Positions 23,905-31,789 of a stretch of 33,305 bases of DNA are shown in pieces; position 1 is the stretch's first letter, and each line of letters starts with the position of its first letter. A program made the translations under genes and the position numbers. Source of the stretch: Bacteroidota bacterium (lineage in GTDB: Bacteria; Bacteroidota; Bacteroidia; Bacteroidales; VadinHA17); assembly GCA_003245695.1 (NCBI GenBank), contig QKCK01000334.1, positions 1 through 33,305 on the forward strand, written 5' to 3'. The notes under the pieces were generated by a model, which saw only the letters and a program-made list of their open reading frames with translations, did no database searches and had not been told where the DNA came from.

Positions 23905-25044
23905 TCATTCTGCCAGAACATTTATTACAGGAGCCAGTGACTCAGCAATGCGCATCATTCCAAGATCATTCGGATGTATTCCGTCAACTGTTCCTTCGTG
24001 GTCTGTACCTATAACATCGTCTCCGGTTTTGTAATACAATCCCTTTATGCCATTTGATATAAGGTAATCAAATGCCTTCCTGAGTTCGATATTTTTTTTG
24101 CCAGGCTCTGAGTCTTTCTTCTCAATAAACCCATTCTCAAAATAGATGCTTTCAACCAGCAACACAGGTGTCTCAGGTCTCTTCTGCTTCAGGAGTTTGA
24201 CAAGAGCCACTGTTCTGTCATAAACTTCTTCGCGTTTGGTGTTTGGGTTGTTATCAAGGACATAAAGTGCGGCATCAATCTCACACATAGCCTCACCAAC
24301 TGACAACTCACAATTGCCATTGCCGCTGAAGCCAAAGTTTATGATGCTTCTGTCTATCTGCCGTGAAATGATGTTTGTAAAAGCCAGTCCGGGTCTGGAG
24401 GCACATCCTCCCTGGGCAATGCTTGTTCCATAATATACTACAGGCTTGTTTGCTATGAGATAGTTATCCGCCGGGGTGGTGATTTCTGCACTGTTCCTGA
24501 TCCCTATAGACAAAGATTCAACTCCATCATATAACGGTAAATTAAGCAGGTATTCCCGATAAACAGTGCCTCCCTCCTTAAGCATGGTGTATTCATTCTC
24601 TTTGCCTTTTACACGACCTGTGTTAATATATTTCCAGTGACCGTCAGTATAAGCATACAGGTCTATCCCCCTGACGCCGGTGCTGGCCATGTGGTCCATG
24701 GTGTAATTGTTCAGGAGAGTCCATCGTACGACTATCTCCGGAGAATTTGTCCGGAAACGGATGGAAATACCCGCTGAATTCTGCCCAAGGGCCCATACCT
24801 CCTTGCGTAATGTCTCCCTGTATTTTGCAGGGAAACGGCCATATGTTTTCTCGGTATGAAATCTTCCGATCACGGTAAGTTCCTGACCGTCATAAAATAT
24901 TATAGAATCATCTTTTTGCTGCTCCTGGCCTGAGGACTCAAAAGAGCAGAGAAGAATAAAAAATACAAGCAGCGCCACAGCCCTGCCTTTAAACACAGTT
25001 GAAATGTAACCTGAGAGTACTGATGATTTCTCGTTTTGTTTCAT
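23905..25044 (-). CDS. Exported SGNH/GDSL-type esterase with N-terminal beta domain
   Basis: This 379-residue protein has an N-terminal hydrophobic signal (about 21-40), a beta-rich domain (about 45-195) and a C-terminal SGNH hydrolase domain. The catalytic blocks are visible: Ser208 in YYGTSIAQGG, Gly241 in GFSGNGNC, Asn266/268 in LDNNPN, and Asp354 with His357 in VDGIHPND. Proteins of this layout are common in Bacteroidota and usually deacetylate or de-esterify carbohydrates in the periplasm or at the surface. No polysaccharide-utilisation genes are nearby, so the substrate is unknown. It converges on the FMN-binding gene with 27 bases between them. It looks unrelated to purine breakdown. 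Confidence 0.88.
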   Translation of the reverse strand: MKQNEKSSVLSGYISTVFKGRAVALLVFFILLCSFESSGQEQQKDDSIIFYDGQELTVIGRFHTEKTYGRFPAKYRETLRKEVWALGQNSAGISIRFRTNSPEIVVRWTLLNNYTMDHMASTGVRGIDLYAYTDGHWKYINTGRVKGKENEYTMLKEGGTVYREYLLNLPLYDGVESLSIGIRNSAEITTPADNYLIANKPVVYYGTSIAQGGCASRPGLAFTNIISRQIDRSIINFGFSGNGNCELSVGEAMCEIDAALYVLDNNPNTKREEVYDRTVALVKLLKQKRPETPVLLVESIYFENGFIEKKDSEPGKKNIELRKAFDYLISNGIKGLYYKTGDDVIGTDHEGTVDGIHPNDLGMMRIAESLAPVINVLAE

Positions 25045-25350
25045 AAAAGAGGCTTTATATTTATTTTGTTGATTATTGTTGTCTCCCGTTGCCTATTCTT
25101 ATCATCCGTTTAAATCATAACTATCAGACCTGGTTAAGAAGGAGTGATGTATGTTTTGTATGAGCCTGCTTTACAGATAATATTTAAAAAGAGTGTGTGT
25201 GCCAGATGACCATGTACAGGGTGATTTCCGGATACGAAAAAAGATAACGTAAGTCAGAAAACACTTTAATCTTAAACAAGGTCATCAACAATTCTTCTTA
25301 GGAACTGAATAGAGGCTCTGTTATGGTAGTCAAAGGTAGATAAAAAATGG
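25045..25350. other. Intergenic stretch with no gene seen
   Basis: About 300 bases lie between the esterase start and the PQQ-like lipoprotein stop. I see no convincing coding frame, RNA or strong hairpin. It should hold the minus-strand esterase promoter, for which I found no clear element. Confidence 0.5.
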
Positions 25351-26028
25351 TCAATCCTTGCTTACAATTTTACCTTTGACATCATCGATTTTTATAACAT
25401 TGGTCCTGTTAGTAAGTCCGTCGTAAGACTTGAATACAATAATGCCTGTTTCTGAGAATTCAGGTGCCGAGAAACTGTTATATTTTCCTTCAGAATAGAG
25501 ATTCTCAAATTTCCATTCAAACCTGCCTGTATCAAGGTTTAGTTTACCCACGAAGCCAATAGTGCTTAAATAGGCTTTATTGCCTACAATTAGCGGCTGT
25601 GACAGGTTGAACCCATATATAGGTGTCGACCATATAATTTTATTTGTGGCCGGGTTAATTTTCCTTGCAAAGCTTGCCGCATTGTCATTAGAGTTTTCAA
25701 CGAAGAAAGCAACTATATCTTTGTTCATATCAATCATATAGAGCTTCTCAATCTGTTTATGAGTCTTCATGTCAAACCACATTTTCCCGTCCCTGTTAAC
25801 TTTGCCTCCCTCAAGCACCGTGAGATTCTGTCCGTTCAGTGTCAGGGTCATTGCACCACTCCTTGAGTTCTCAGGATAAAGAGCCTCCTCAGCATATGCC
25901 GCCACTCGTTCATATTTTGAGCCAGCCTCCGGACTTTCAGGTCTGACAGGCCTCTTTGTTTCTTCACGCTTTGTCGCATGGCATGCAGTAAGAGATACCA
26001 TAGCAAAGATTATCAGAAGTTTTCTCAT
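25351..26028 (-). CDS. PQQ-like beta-propeller lipoprotein
   Basis: From the ATG at 26028 this is a 225-residue protein with a clean lipoprotein signal: MRKLLIIFAMVSLTAC, lipid-modified Cys16. The frame extends 9 codons upstream to a TTG, but that would put charged residues ahead of the signal, so the ATG is preferred. The body has at least two PQQ-like blade motifs (INPATNKIIWSTPI near 125-138 and LNLDTGRFEWKF near 170-181). The chain is too short for a full propeller of six to eight blades, so it is a partial propeller or a compact relative. The role is unknown. It lies downstream of the DUF3788 gene on the same strand. Confidence 0.72.
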   Translation of the reverse strand: MRKLLIIFAMVSLTACHATKREETKRPVRPESPEAGSKYERVAAYAEEALYPENSRSGAMTLTLNGQNLTVLEGGKVNRDGKMWFDMKTHKQIEKLYMIDMNKDIVAFFVENSNDNAASFARKINPATNKIIWSTPIYGFNLSQPLIVGNKAYLSTIGFVGKLNLDTGRFEWKFENLYSEGKYNSFSAPEFSETGIIVFKSYDGLTNRTNVIKIDDVKGKIVSKD

Positions 26029-26207
26029 TGTATTGTCTTGTGTGATTTGATGCAATTAAGCAAAACTTTCTATATGATTATCTTTTATCAGGCTGTGAGA
26101 AGGGTTTTGATTCAATCACCATAGCTGGTTTTCAAGAAAAATCAGGAAAATAACTAAGGTAAATATTCCTGGTTCTCATTCTGGACTTTTCTGTGAACAG
26201 GAATAAA

Positions 26208-26630
26208 TTACTTTATTCTCATCTTATAAGCTGTTATTTTAAGCACCTCATTCACCTGATCTTCTTCTGAAACATCAATTATAAGCGGAATGAGCTTGCC
26301 TACAGGTTTACTTTCAGCAAAAGCCTTTTTAATATGGTCAGCGATATCAAGGTCATATATTCCTGGGTAGTCCTTCTCGGTGAAATAAAACGCCGTTTTG
26401 AAAAAACCGTCCCAGACCGACATCCAAAAGACAGTCTTTTTTTTATAAACGACTTTACATAGCCAGGCTTTTCCATCGTTATAATACCTCCATTCAGGGT
26501 TAAGCCCATGCTCATCACTGGTTATTGTATTCATCAGCAGGTTGTATGAACCGAAACTCCCTTTCAGAGTCTTTTGCAGGATATTTGTGTCGGGATACGT
26601 TTCCTTGTCACCTAATAACTGTTTTTCCAT
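26208..26630 (-). CDS. DUF3788-family cytosolic protein
   Basis: From the ATG at 26630 the protein has 140 residues, the usual size of DUF3788 proteins. EWRYYNDGKAWLCKVVYKKKTVFWMSVWDGFFKTAFYF shows the family pattern of a Trp/Tyr segment followed by a basic KKK turn and a strand with Phe residues. (That stretch is residues about 50-88.) A longer frame begins at a GTG 8 codons upstream but lacks support. There is no signal peptide. The function of the family is not known to me. It is divergent from ygeY and upstream of the PQQ-like lipoprotein, and is probably not part of the purine pathway. Confidence 0.7.
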   Translation of the reverse strand: MEKQLLGDKETYPDTNILQKTLKGSFGSYNLLMNTITSDEHGLNPEWRYYNDGKAWLCKVVYKKKTVFWMSVWDGFFKTAFYFTEKDYPGIYDLDIADHIKKAFAESKPVGKLIPLIIDVSEEDQVNEVLKITAYKMRIK

Positions 26631-26779
26631 AGTATAAATATACGAATGAGACACAAATGATCCGGTAAAAGATGTTATTAAAATTTATTATAACTCCCTT
26701 TTTTTGGCCAGGTTTTGTTCTGTCAGAACCAATGATGAAAAAAAAGCAACACTTTTATTCAATGATTTGCCAATTAGTA

Positions 26780-26787
26780 TAACTTTG
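26780..26787 (+). promoter_or_regulatory. Candidate -7 element of the ygeY-ygeW operon
   Basis: TAACTTTG is an exact TAnnTTTG match 25 bases before the ygeY ATG, in the expected place for a short leader. The same eight bases form the -7 candidate of the alcohol dehydrogenase gene. No good -33 TTTG is present. Confidence 0.45.
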
Positions 26788-26812
26788 GTGTCCTTTTTCA
26801 AAAATCAGAATA

Positions 26813-28024
26813 ATGGAAAATGTCTTCGGAAAAATTAATGAACTGTCAGAAAAGTACAGGGATTACACGGCAGAGAATCTGTCGAAACTGGTAAAGATTA
26901 AGTCGCTCAGCACCAAGGAAAAAGATGTTCAGATTGAGTTGAAGCATCAAATGGAAGAGGCTGGGTTTGACGACGTTTTTATTGATGGTCTGGGTAATGT
27001 TATTGGCAGAATCGGAGAGGGGAGCAGGGTCCTGGCCATAGATGGGCATATGGATACGGTTGACATTGGTAATATTGATAACTGGAGCTTTAACCCTTTG
27101 GGAGGAGAGGTGAAAGAAGGCTTTGTTCATGGGCGTGGAACTGTTGATCAGGAGGGAGGCCCTGCGGCTTTTGTAACCTCAGGGAGGATATTGAAAGAGC
27201 TGGGCTTTGATAAAGACATTACAATATATTTTGTCGGAAGTGTTATGGAGGAAGACTGTGATGGTCTTTGCTGGAAATATATTATTGAGGAAGATAAGAT
27301 CAGGCCTGATGTTGTTATAAGCACTGAGCCTACAAATCTGAATATTTACCGTGGACACCGGGGTAGGATGGAGATACATGTACATTTCTATGGAGTGTCA
27401 TCGCATGGTTCGGCTCCAGAGAGAGGAAAAAATGCTATATATATGGCTTCAAGGGCTGCGTTGGAGGTAGAGAAACTGAATGACAGGCTGGCATATGATG
27501 ACTTTCTTGGCAAAGGCAGTGTTACCATCTCGGAAATAATCTCAGGGAGTCCATCATTATGTGCTGTTGCTGACTATGCCCGTCTTCATCTCGATCGCAG
27601 ATTGACATGGGGTGAGACAAAAGAATCAGCAGTAAAGGAGATAGAAGAGATTGTTAAAGGCATGAATGCCAGGGTTGAGGTTCTTGATTACTCAGAGAGG
27701 GCTTATACAGGTCTGGAGTATGGTATGGAAAAGTATTATCCTACCTGGAAACTGGAAGAGAGTCATGAAGCTGTGCAGGATGGAGTGAAGGCTTATACTA
27801 CCCTTTTTGGAAGGGAACCAGTTGTTGATAAATGGACCTTTTCAACAAACGGAATAATGACTTGTGGGACATATAAGATACCTACTATCGGATTTGGACC
27901 AGGTAATGAGGTTCTGGCACATGCCCCTGACGAAAAGGTTCCTGTAAATGATCTGGTTATGGCCTCAGCATTTTATGCAGCATATGCATATCTGTTTGCA
28001 GGGGAAGAGACAATTGAGGAATAA
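26813..28024 (+). CDS. ygeY: YgeY-type zinc metallohydrolase (M20 family)
   Basis: This 403-residue M20/ArgE-DapE-like hydrolase matches YgeY, a member of selenium- and purine-linked clusters. Zinc-site residues are visible: His79 and Asp81 (IDGHMDTVD), bridging Asp112 (GRGTVDQEGG), general base Glu146 with Glu147 (VMEEDCDG), Glu172 (ISTEPTN) and His370 (VLAHAPDEK). The dimerisation domain lies near 185-300 (SSHGSAPERGKNA). It cleaves an amide bond, probably deacylating a purine-derived intermediate in the cytosol to release a diamino acid. It is the first gene of a two-gene operon with ygeW (29 bases between them). Confidence 0.92.
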   Translation: MENVFGKINELSEKYRDYTAENLSKLVKIKSLSTKEKDVQIELKHQMEEAGFDDVFIDGLGNVIGRIGEGSRVLAIDGHMDTVDIGNIDNWSFNPLGGEVKEGFVHGRGTVDQEGGPAAFVTSGRILKELGFDKDITIYFVGSVMEEDCDGLCWKYIIEEDKIRPDVVISTEPTNLNIYRGHRGRMEIHVHFYGVSSHGSAPERGKNAIYMASRAALEVEKLNDRLAYDDFLGKGSVTISEIISGSPSLCAVADYARLHLDRRLTWGETKESAVKEIEEIVKGMNARVEVLDYSERAYTGLEYGMEKYYPTWKLEESHEAVQDGVKAYTTLFGREPVVDKWTFSTNGIMTCGTYKIPTIGFGPGNEVLAHAPDEKVPVNDLVMASAFYAAYAYLFAGEETIEE

Positions 28025-28053
28025 TAGTATTAACAATTAACCGGCAAAACACA

Positions 28054-29238
28054 ATGAAATTAAAAGAGAGAGCAGATTATCTCAGCAAAATAAATTCAGG
28101 TTTATACGGTGAGGATTTTCTTCTTACATGGGAGAAGAGTGAGAGTGATCTCAGAGTGATACTGGAAGTTGCGGCTATTCTTAAAGAGATGCGATCTGCA
28201 AATATTTCAACACGTCTTTTTGACTCAGGTCTGGCAATATCAAATTTCAGGGATAACTCAACACGTACAAGATTCTCCTTTGCTTCAGCCAGTAACCTTT
28301 TAGGGCTGGCAGTGCAGGATCTGGACGAGGAAAAGTCACAGATAGCCCATGGGGAGACAGTTCGTGAGACGGCAAATATGATCTCATTTATGTCTGACTT
28401 TATTGGCATACGTGACGACATCTTCCTGGACGAGGGCCATAAATATATGCTTGAGGTTGGTGCAGCACTTGATGAGGGCTTCGAAAAGGGCGTTCTGCCT
28501 GTCCGTCCCGGAATCGTCAACCTTCAGTGCGATAAAGATCATCCCACGCAGTCTATGGCAGATCTGATGCATCTGACTAATGTGTTTGGCTCTCTTGAGG
28601 CTTTACGCGGGAAAAAGATAGTTATGAGCTGGGCATATTCACCAAGCTATGGTAAGCCTTTGTCTGTTCCTCAGGGTATTATATCCCTTATGTCACGTTT
28701 TGGCATGAATATAGAACTTGCATATCCTGAAGGTTATGAACTTATCCCTGAGATTGTTGATATAGCTGCTGTAAATGCCAGAAATAGCGGAGGGTCATTC
28801 AAAATAAACCACTCTATGTCTGATGCAATGAGAGATGCGGATATCGTTTATCCAAAGAGCTGGGCTCCTTTCAACATCATGAAACAGAGGACCCAGATAC
28901 TTAAAAGTGGTGATAAGGCAGCATTGAAAGAGCTTGAGCAGGTATGTCTTGCCAATAATGCTAAATTCACTGACTGGGAATATAATGAGGATATGATGAA
29001 GAGTACCCGCGATGGCAATGCACTTTATATGCATTGCCTGCCAGCTGATATAAGTGGTATATCATGCAGGCAGGGAGAGGTGAGTGCTGCCGCTTTTGAA
29101 CATCACAGAATACAGACTTATCATGAAGCAGGATACAAGCCTTATATTATTGCTGCTATGATGCTTACAAACAGATTTGAAAATCCGGGGGAAATACTGA
29201 ACGAACTCTTAATACGTAACAGGAAAAGGGTTGGGTAG
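28054..29238 (+). CDS. ygeW: YgeW, knotted carbamoyltransferase
   Basis: The 394 residues fit the YgeW branch of the aspartate/ornithine carbamoyltransferase superfamily. The carbamoyl-phosphate loop STRTR is at 69-73, HPTQ at 163-166, and the HCLP motif at 327-330. Its true substrate is not aspartate or ornithine. In purine clusters it is thought to run in the catabolic direction, phosphorolysing a carbamoyl (ureido) compound to give carbamoyl phosphate, which carbamate kinase can turn into ATP. No carbamate kinase gene is in the window. It is co-transcribed with ygeY and converges on hyuA. Confidence 0.92.
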   Translation: MKLKERADYLSKINSGLYGEDFLLTWEKSESDLRVILEVAAILKEMRSANISTRLFDSGLAISNFRDNSTRTRFSFASASNLLGLAVQDLDEEKSQIAHGETVRETANMISFMSDFIGIRDDIFLDEGHKYMLEVGAALDEGFEKGVLPVRPGIVNLQCDKDHPTQSMADLMHLTNVFGSLEALRGKKIVMSWAYSPSYGKPLSVPQGIISLMSRFGMNIELAYPEGYELIPEIVDIAAVNARNSGGSFKINHSMSDAMRDADIVYPKSWAPFNIMKQRTQILKSGDKAALKELEQVCLANNAKFTDWEYNEDMMKSTRDGNALYMHCLPADISGISCRQGEVSAAAFEHHRIQTYHEAGYKPYIIAAMMLTNRFENPGEILNELLIRNRKRVG

Positions 29239-29259
29239 GGTAATTTGTAATTGATATAC

Positions 29260-29293
29260 GCCGGGATGTGAGTGTTTACACCCGGCAGCTTTT
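29260..29293 (+). terminator. Probable terminator of the ygeY-ygeW operon
   Basis: GCCGGGATGT pairs with ACACCCGGC (one unpaired base) around a short loop, and TTTT follows on the plus strand. It lies 21 bases after the ygeW stop and reaches into the hyuA stop codon. The U-run is short, so termination may be partial. Confidence 0.6.
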
Positions 29294-30668
29294 AATACTG
29301 AACCCTCCTGGGCAGAAAAGCACCCTTGATGTCTTCTCTGATAATCTTATTATTCCTTGCAACAACAACACCTCTCTTTATTACATAGTCTGCAATGCCT
29401 GTTGTTCGAAAGCCTTCGTAAATTTCTGTGTCGCAGTTCTGAATATGATCAGCAGCAGATATTGTTCCTGATGTTTCGGGATCCCATATCACAATATCAG
29501 CATCTGATCCTTCCATGATCTCTCCCTTGCGTGGATAGAGCCCAAATATTTTTGCAGGGGTGGTTGAGAACAGATCTACCATCCTGTTAACTGATATTCT
29601 GCCTGTCATAACTCCATAGGTATATAACAACGCCAGTCTGTGCTCAACTCCTCCTGCTCCGTTGGGTATCAGTCTGAAGTCATTGATCCCACTCATCTTC
29701 TGTGCAATTGTGAACGGACAGTGGTCTGTGCCAATAGTGTCAATTGTCTCTTCTGCAATACCTTTCCAGAGTTCTTCGTTATCACCAACGCCTCTTAATG
29801 GGGGACTCATAACAAATTGTGAGGTATTGATATACTTCCCTTCGTAACGAGAGTCATTCAGAAGAAGATAATGTGGGCAAGTCTCAGCATATACCTTCAC
29901 GCCTCTTGATTTAGCCTCCCTGATAATTGGAGGCGATCCGGCTGCAGAAACATGAACAATATAAAGCCTGCACCTGTATTTATCAGCCATCCGGATTAAC
30001 CTGGCTATTGCCTCTGTCTCTGTATTTCCGGGGCGGGATAGAGAATGGTATAGAGGGTCTCTTTTGCCCTCCCTGAAAAGTCTCTCTTTTAGTGCCTCAA
30101 TCTCATCTCCTTCCTCACAGTGTGCTGTGACCAATGCTCCGGCTTTGCCTGCTGTTTCCAGTACTTTGCATATTGCATTATCATCAAGACCAATGCTGTT
30201 TTTATATGCCATGTATATCTTGAAACTGGTTATGCCCGTTCTTATACACTCAGCCATTTCAGAAGAGGTGGTGTTACGCCATTCCACCGGACTTACATGA
30301 AATGAATAGTCAGCCAGTGATCCTGCCGCCTCCTCCATTCTGTGACTGAGTGCTGTTGTCAGCGACTCACCTCTTGACGGTGTTACAAAATCCAATAATG
30401 TAGTAGTGCCTCCGGCCAGTGCGGCCTTGCTTCCGGTGATGAAGTCGTCAGCCGAGTATCCTGAGGGGCCTGGCAGATGCATATGGACATGAGGATCAAC
30501 GCCTCCCGGGAAAATATACCTTCCGGATGCGTCAACAGTGATGTCTGCTATACAATCATTGGTGTCAATTGTGCCGGTCTTAACTATTCTCTCTCCGTCA
30601 ATAAGAATGTCGCTCTTTTCAGTATTTTCTGCTGAGACAACCAGCCCGTTTCTGATAAGTGTCTTCAT
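29292..30668 (-). CDS. hyuA: Dihydropyrimidinase/hydantoinase-type cyclic amidohydrolase
   Basis: The 458 residues match the D-hydantoinase/dihydropyrimidinase group. The binuclear zinc site is readable: His60 and His62 (VDPHVHMH), Lys150 (SFKIYMAYK, expected to be carbamylated), His183 (TAHCEEG), His239 (YIVHVSA) and Asp315 (IGTDHCPF). It hydrolyses cyclic imides or ureides; in the purine cluster the likely substrate is a ring-opened purine intermediate such as a hydantoin. The gene lies opposite to ygeY-ygeW and converges on them. It starts 4 bases after corA ends, so it appears to be transcribed with corA, an unusual neighbour for this function. Confidence 0.92.
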   Translation of the reverse strand: MKTLIRNGLVVSAENTEKSDILIDGERIVKTGTIDTNDCIADITVDASGRYIFPGGVDPHVHMHLPGPSGYSADDFITGSKAALAGGTTTLLDFVTPSRGESLTTALSHRMEEAAGSLADYSFHVSPVEWRNTTSSEMAECIRTGITSFKIYMAYKNSIGLDDNAICKVLETAGKAGALVTAHCEEGDEIEALKERLFREGKRDPLYHSLSRPGNTETEAIARLIRMADKYRCRLYIVHVSAAGSPPIIREAKSRGVKVYAETCPHYLLLNDSRYEGKYINTSQFVMSPPLRGVGDNEELWKGIAEETIDTIGTDHCPFTIAQKMSGINDFRLIPNGAGGVEHRLALLYTYGVMTGRISVNRMVDLFSTTPAKIFGLYPRKGEIMEGSDADIVIWDPETSGTISAADHIQNCDTEIYEGFRTTGIADYVIKRGVVVARNNKIIREDIKGAFLPRRVQY

Positions 30669-30672
30669 TTAG

Positions 30673-31677
30673 TCAGTCATTTCTCTCAAGCCATTTCAGA
30701 ACAGCAAAATTTATTAATCCGATAACAAGGAGGAGGATACCAAACAGAGGATATGATATTTGCCACCTGGCTTCTCCAGTCATCATGGTCCATTCACTCA
30801 TCCCAAAAATGCCTGCCAGCAGTGTCATTGGCATAAAAATGGTAGTTATGAGAGTCAGGCGTCTGACCGATGCATTTGTCAGGTTTGAGTCACGCGCCAT
30901 CTTATTGTTGAGCATAGAGGCATATAACTCCATCAGGCTTGTGACTTTATCACGGTTACTTTCAGTTGTCTCGAGGAAATTTGAGATATGATCATAGATA
31001 TCACGGTAGTCAACTGTGGCTTTCTCAGGAATAAAACTGCTGTCATTCCTTACAATCTTTATAAGGATCTCCCTCTCATGGAAAATACTCTTCCTCAGAG
31101 AGAGGAGGCTGCGGCGCAGATAAAGCAATGTTGTCGCGTCAAATCCTCCAGGATTGTCAAGTATCTCTTCCTCTGCAGCATCAATCTCTTCCTCTATCGA
31201 ATCAATAACCGGGACCATGCTGTCAACCACATTGTCAAGGACAAGGTGTGCCAGTTTTGCCGGGCTGCTTTTAATGTTATGTGTGTTTCTCCTTACCATC
31301 TGATCAATTGCAGAAAGAGGATTTCTGCTGGATTCTGAAAACCCGCTTACCGTAATGATGAAATTACTGCCGATAAAAAGATCCACCTCATCTGAAACTA
31401 TTTTCCTGCTTTCGTAGTATAAGGAGTTAAATATTACGAAGCTGTAATTTGAGAAGTCTTCAATCTTTGGCATCTGGTTTTCATCAGTACAGTCTTCTAT
31501 GGAGAGCGGATGTAAAGATAATGGTCCTGATAGCTCAGAAAGTTCTTCCCGTGAGGCATTGACATAGTCAAACCAGACATAGCCTTTTAATGAAAGCGCT
31601 TTCAGGGCTTCATCAAAATCAGATAGCGGAGTATATTCTCCTGATGGCGAAATATGGTGGAAGGATGCTTTTGACAT
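30673..31677 (-). CDS. corA: CorA-family divalent cation channel with GMS in place of GMN
   Basis: This 334-residue protein has a large cytosolic N-terminal domain (about 1-270, with long helices) and two C-terminal transmembrane segments (about 272-292 and 309-330). This is the CorA layout for uptake of Mg2+, Co2+ or Ni2+. The signature Gly-Met-Asn after the first helix is Gly292-Met293-Ser294 in IFGMSEWTMMTG. The Asn normally lines the selectivity filter, so ion preference may differ; other GxN variants such as ZntB have altered function. I believe related Bacteroidota proteins share this variant, but cannot check. It is the first gene of a unit with hyuA. Confidence 0.88.
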   Translation of the reverse strand: MSKASFHHISPSGEYTPLSDFDEALKALSLKGYVWFDYVNASREELSELSGPLSLHPLSIEDCTDENQMPKIEDFSNYSFVIFNSLYYESRKIVSDEVDLFIGSNFIITVSGFSESSRNPLSAIDQMVRRNTHNIKSSPAKLAHLVLDNVVDSMVPVIDSIEEEIDAAEEEILDNPGGFDATTLLYLRRSLLSLRKSIFHEREILIKIVRNDSSFIPEKATVDYRDIYDHISNFLETTESNRDKVTSLMELYASMLNNKMARDSNLTNASVRRLTLITTIFMPMTLLAGIFGMSEWTMMTGEARWQISYPLFGILLLVIGLINFAVLKWLERND

Positions 31678-31758
31678 AATCGAATTTCAGCTAAATTTGA
31701 ATGTGAATTTAGGAAAGAATTAGATTCTGGCATCAAAATTGTTTTTTATATCCAAACG

Positions 31759-31774
31759 GGATTCGAAAGAATCC
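31759..31774 (+). other. GNRA-type hairpin in a leader
   Basis: GGATTC-GAAA-GAATCC is a perfect 6-bp stem closed by a GAAA tetraloop, 15 bases upstream of the ATG of the aromatic/Ser-rich protein gene. It could be a stability or translation-control element in the leader. Confidence 0.35.
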
Positions 31775-31789
31775 ATAAAATTGAAGATC

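Noticed and set aside
25141-25208. Tiny plus-strand frame of about 20 codons after an AAGGAG-like sequence
   Set aside because: Very short, no recognisable motif and poor spacing; expected by chance.
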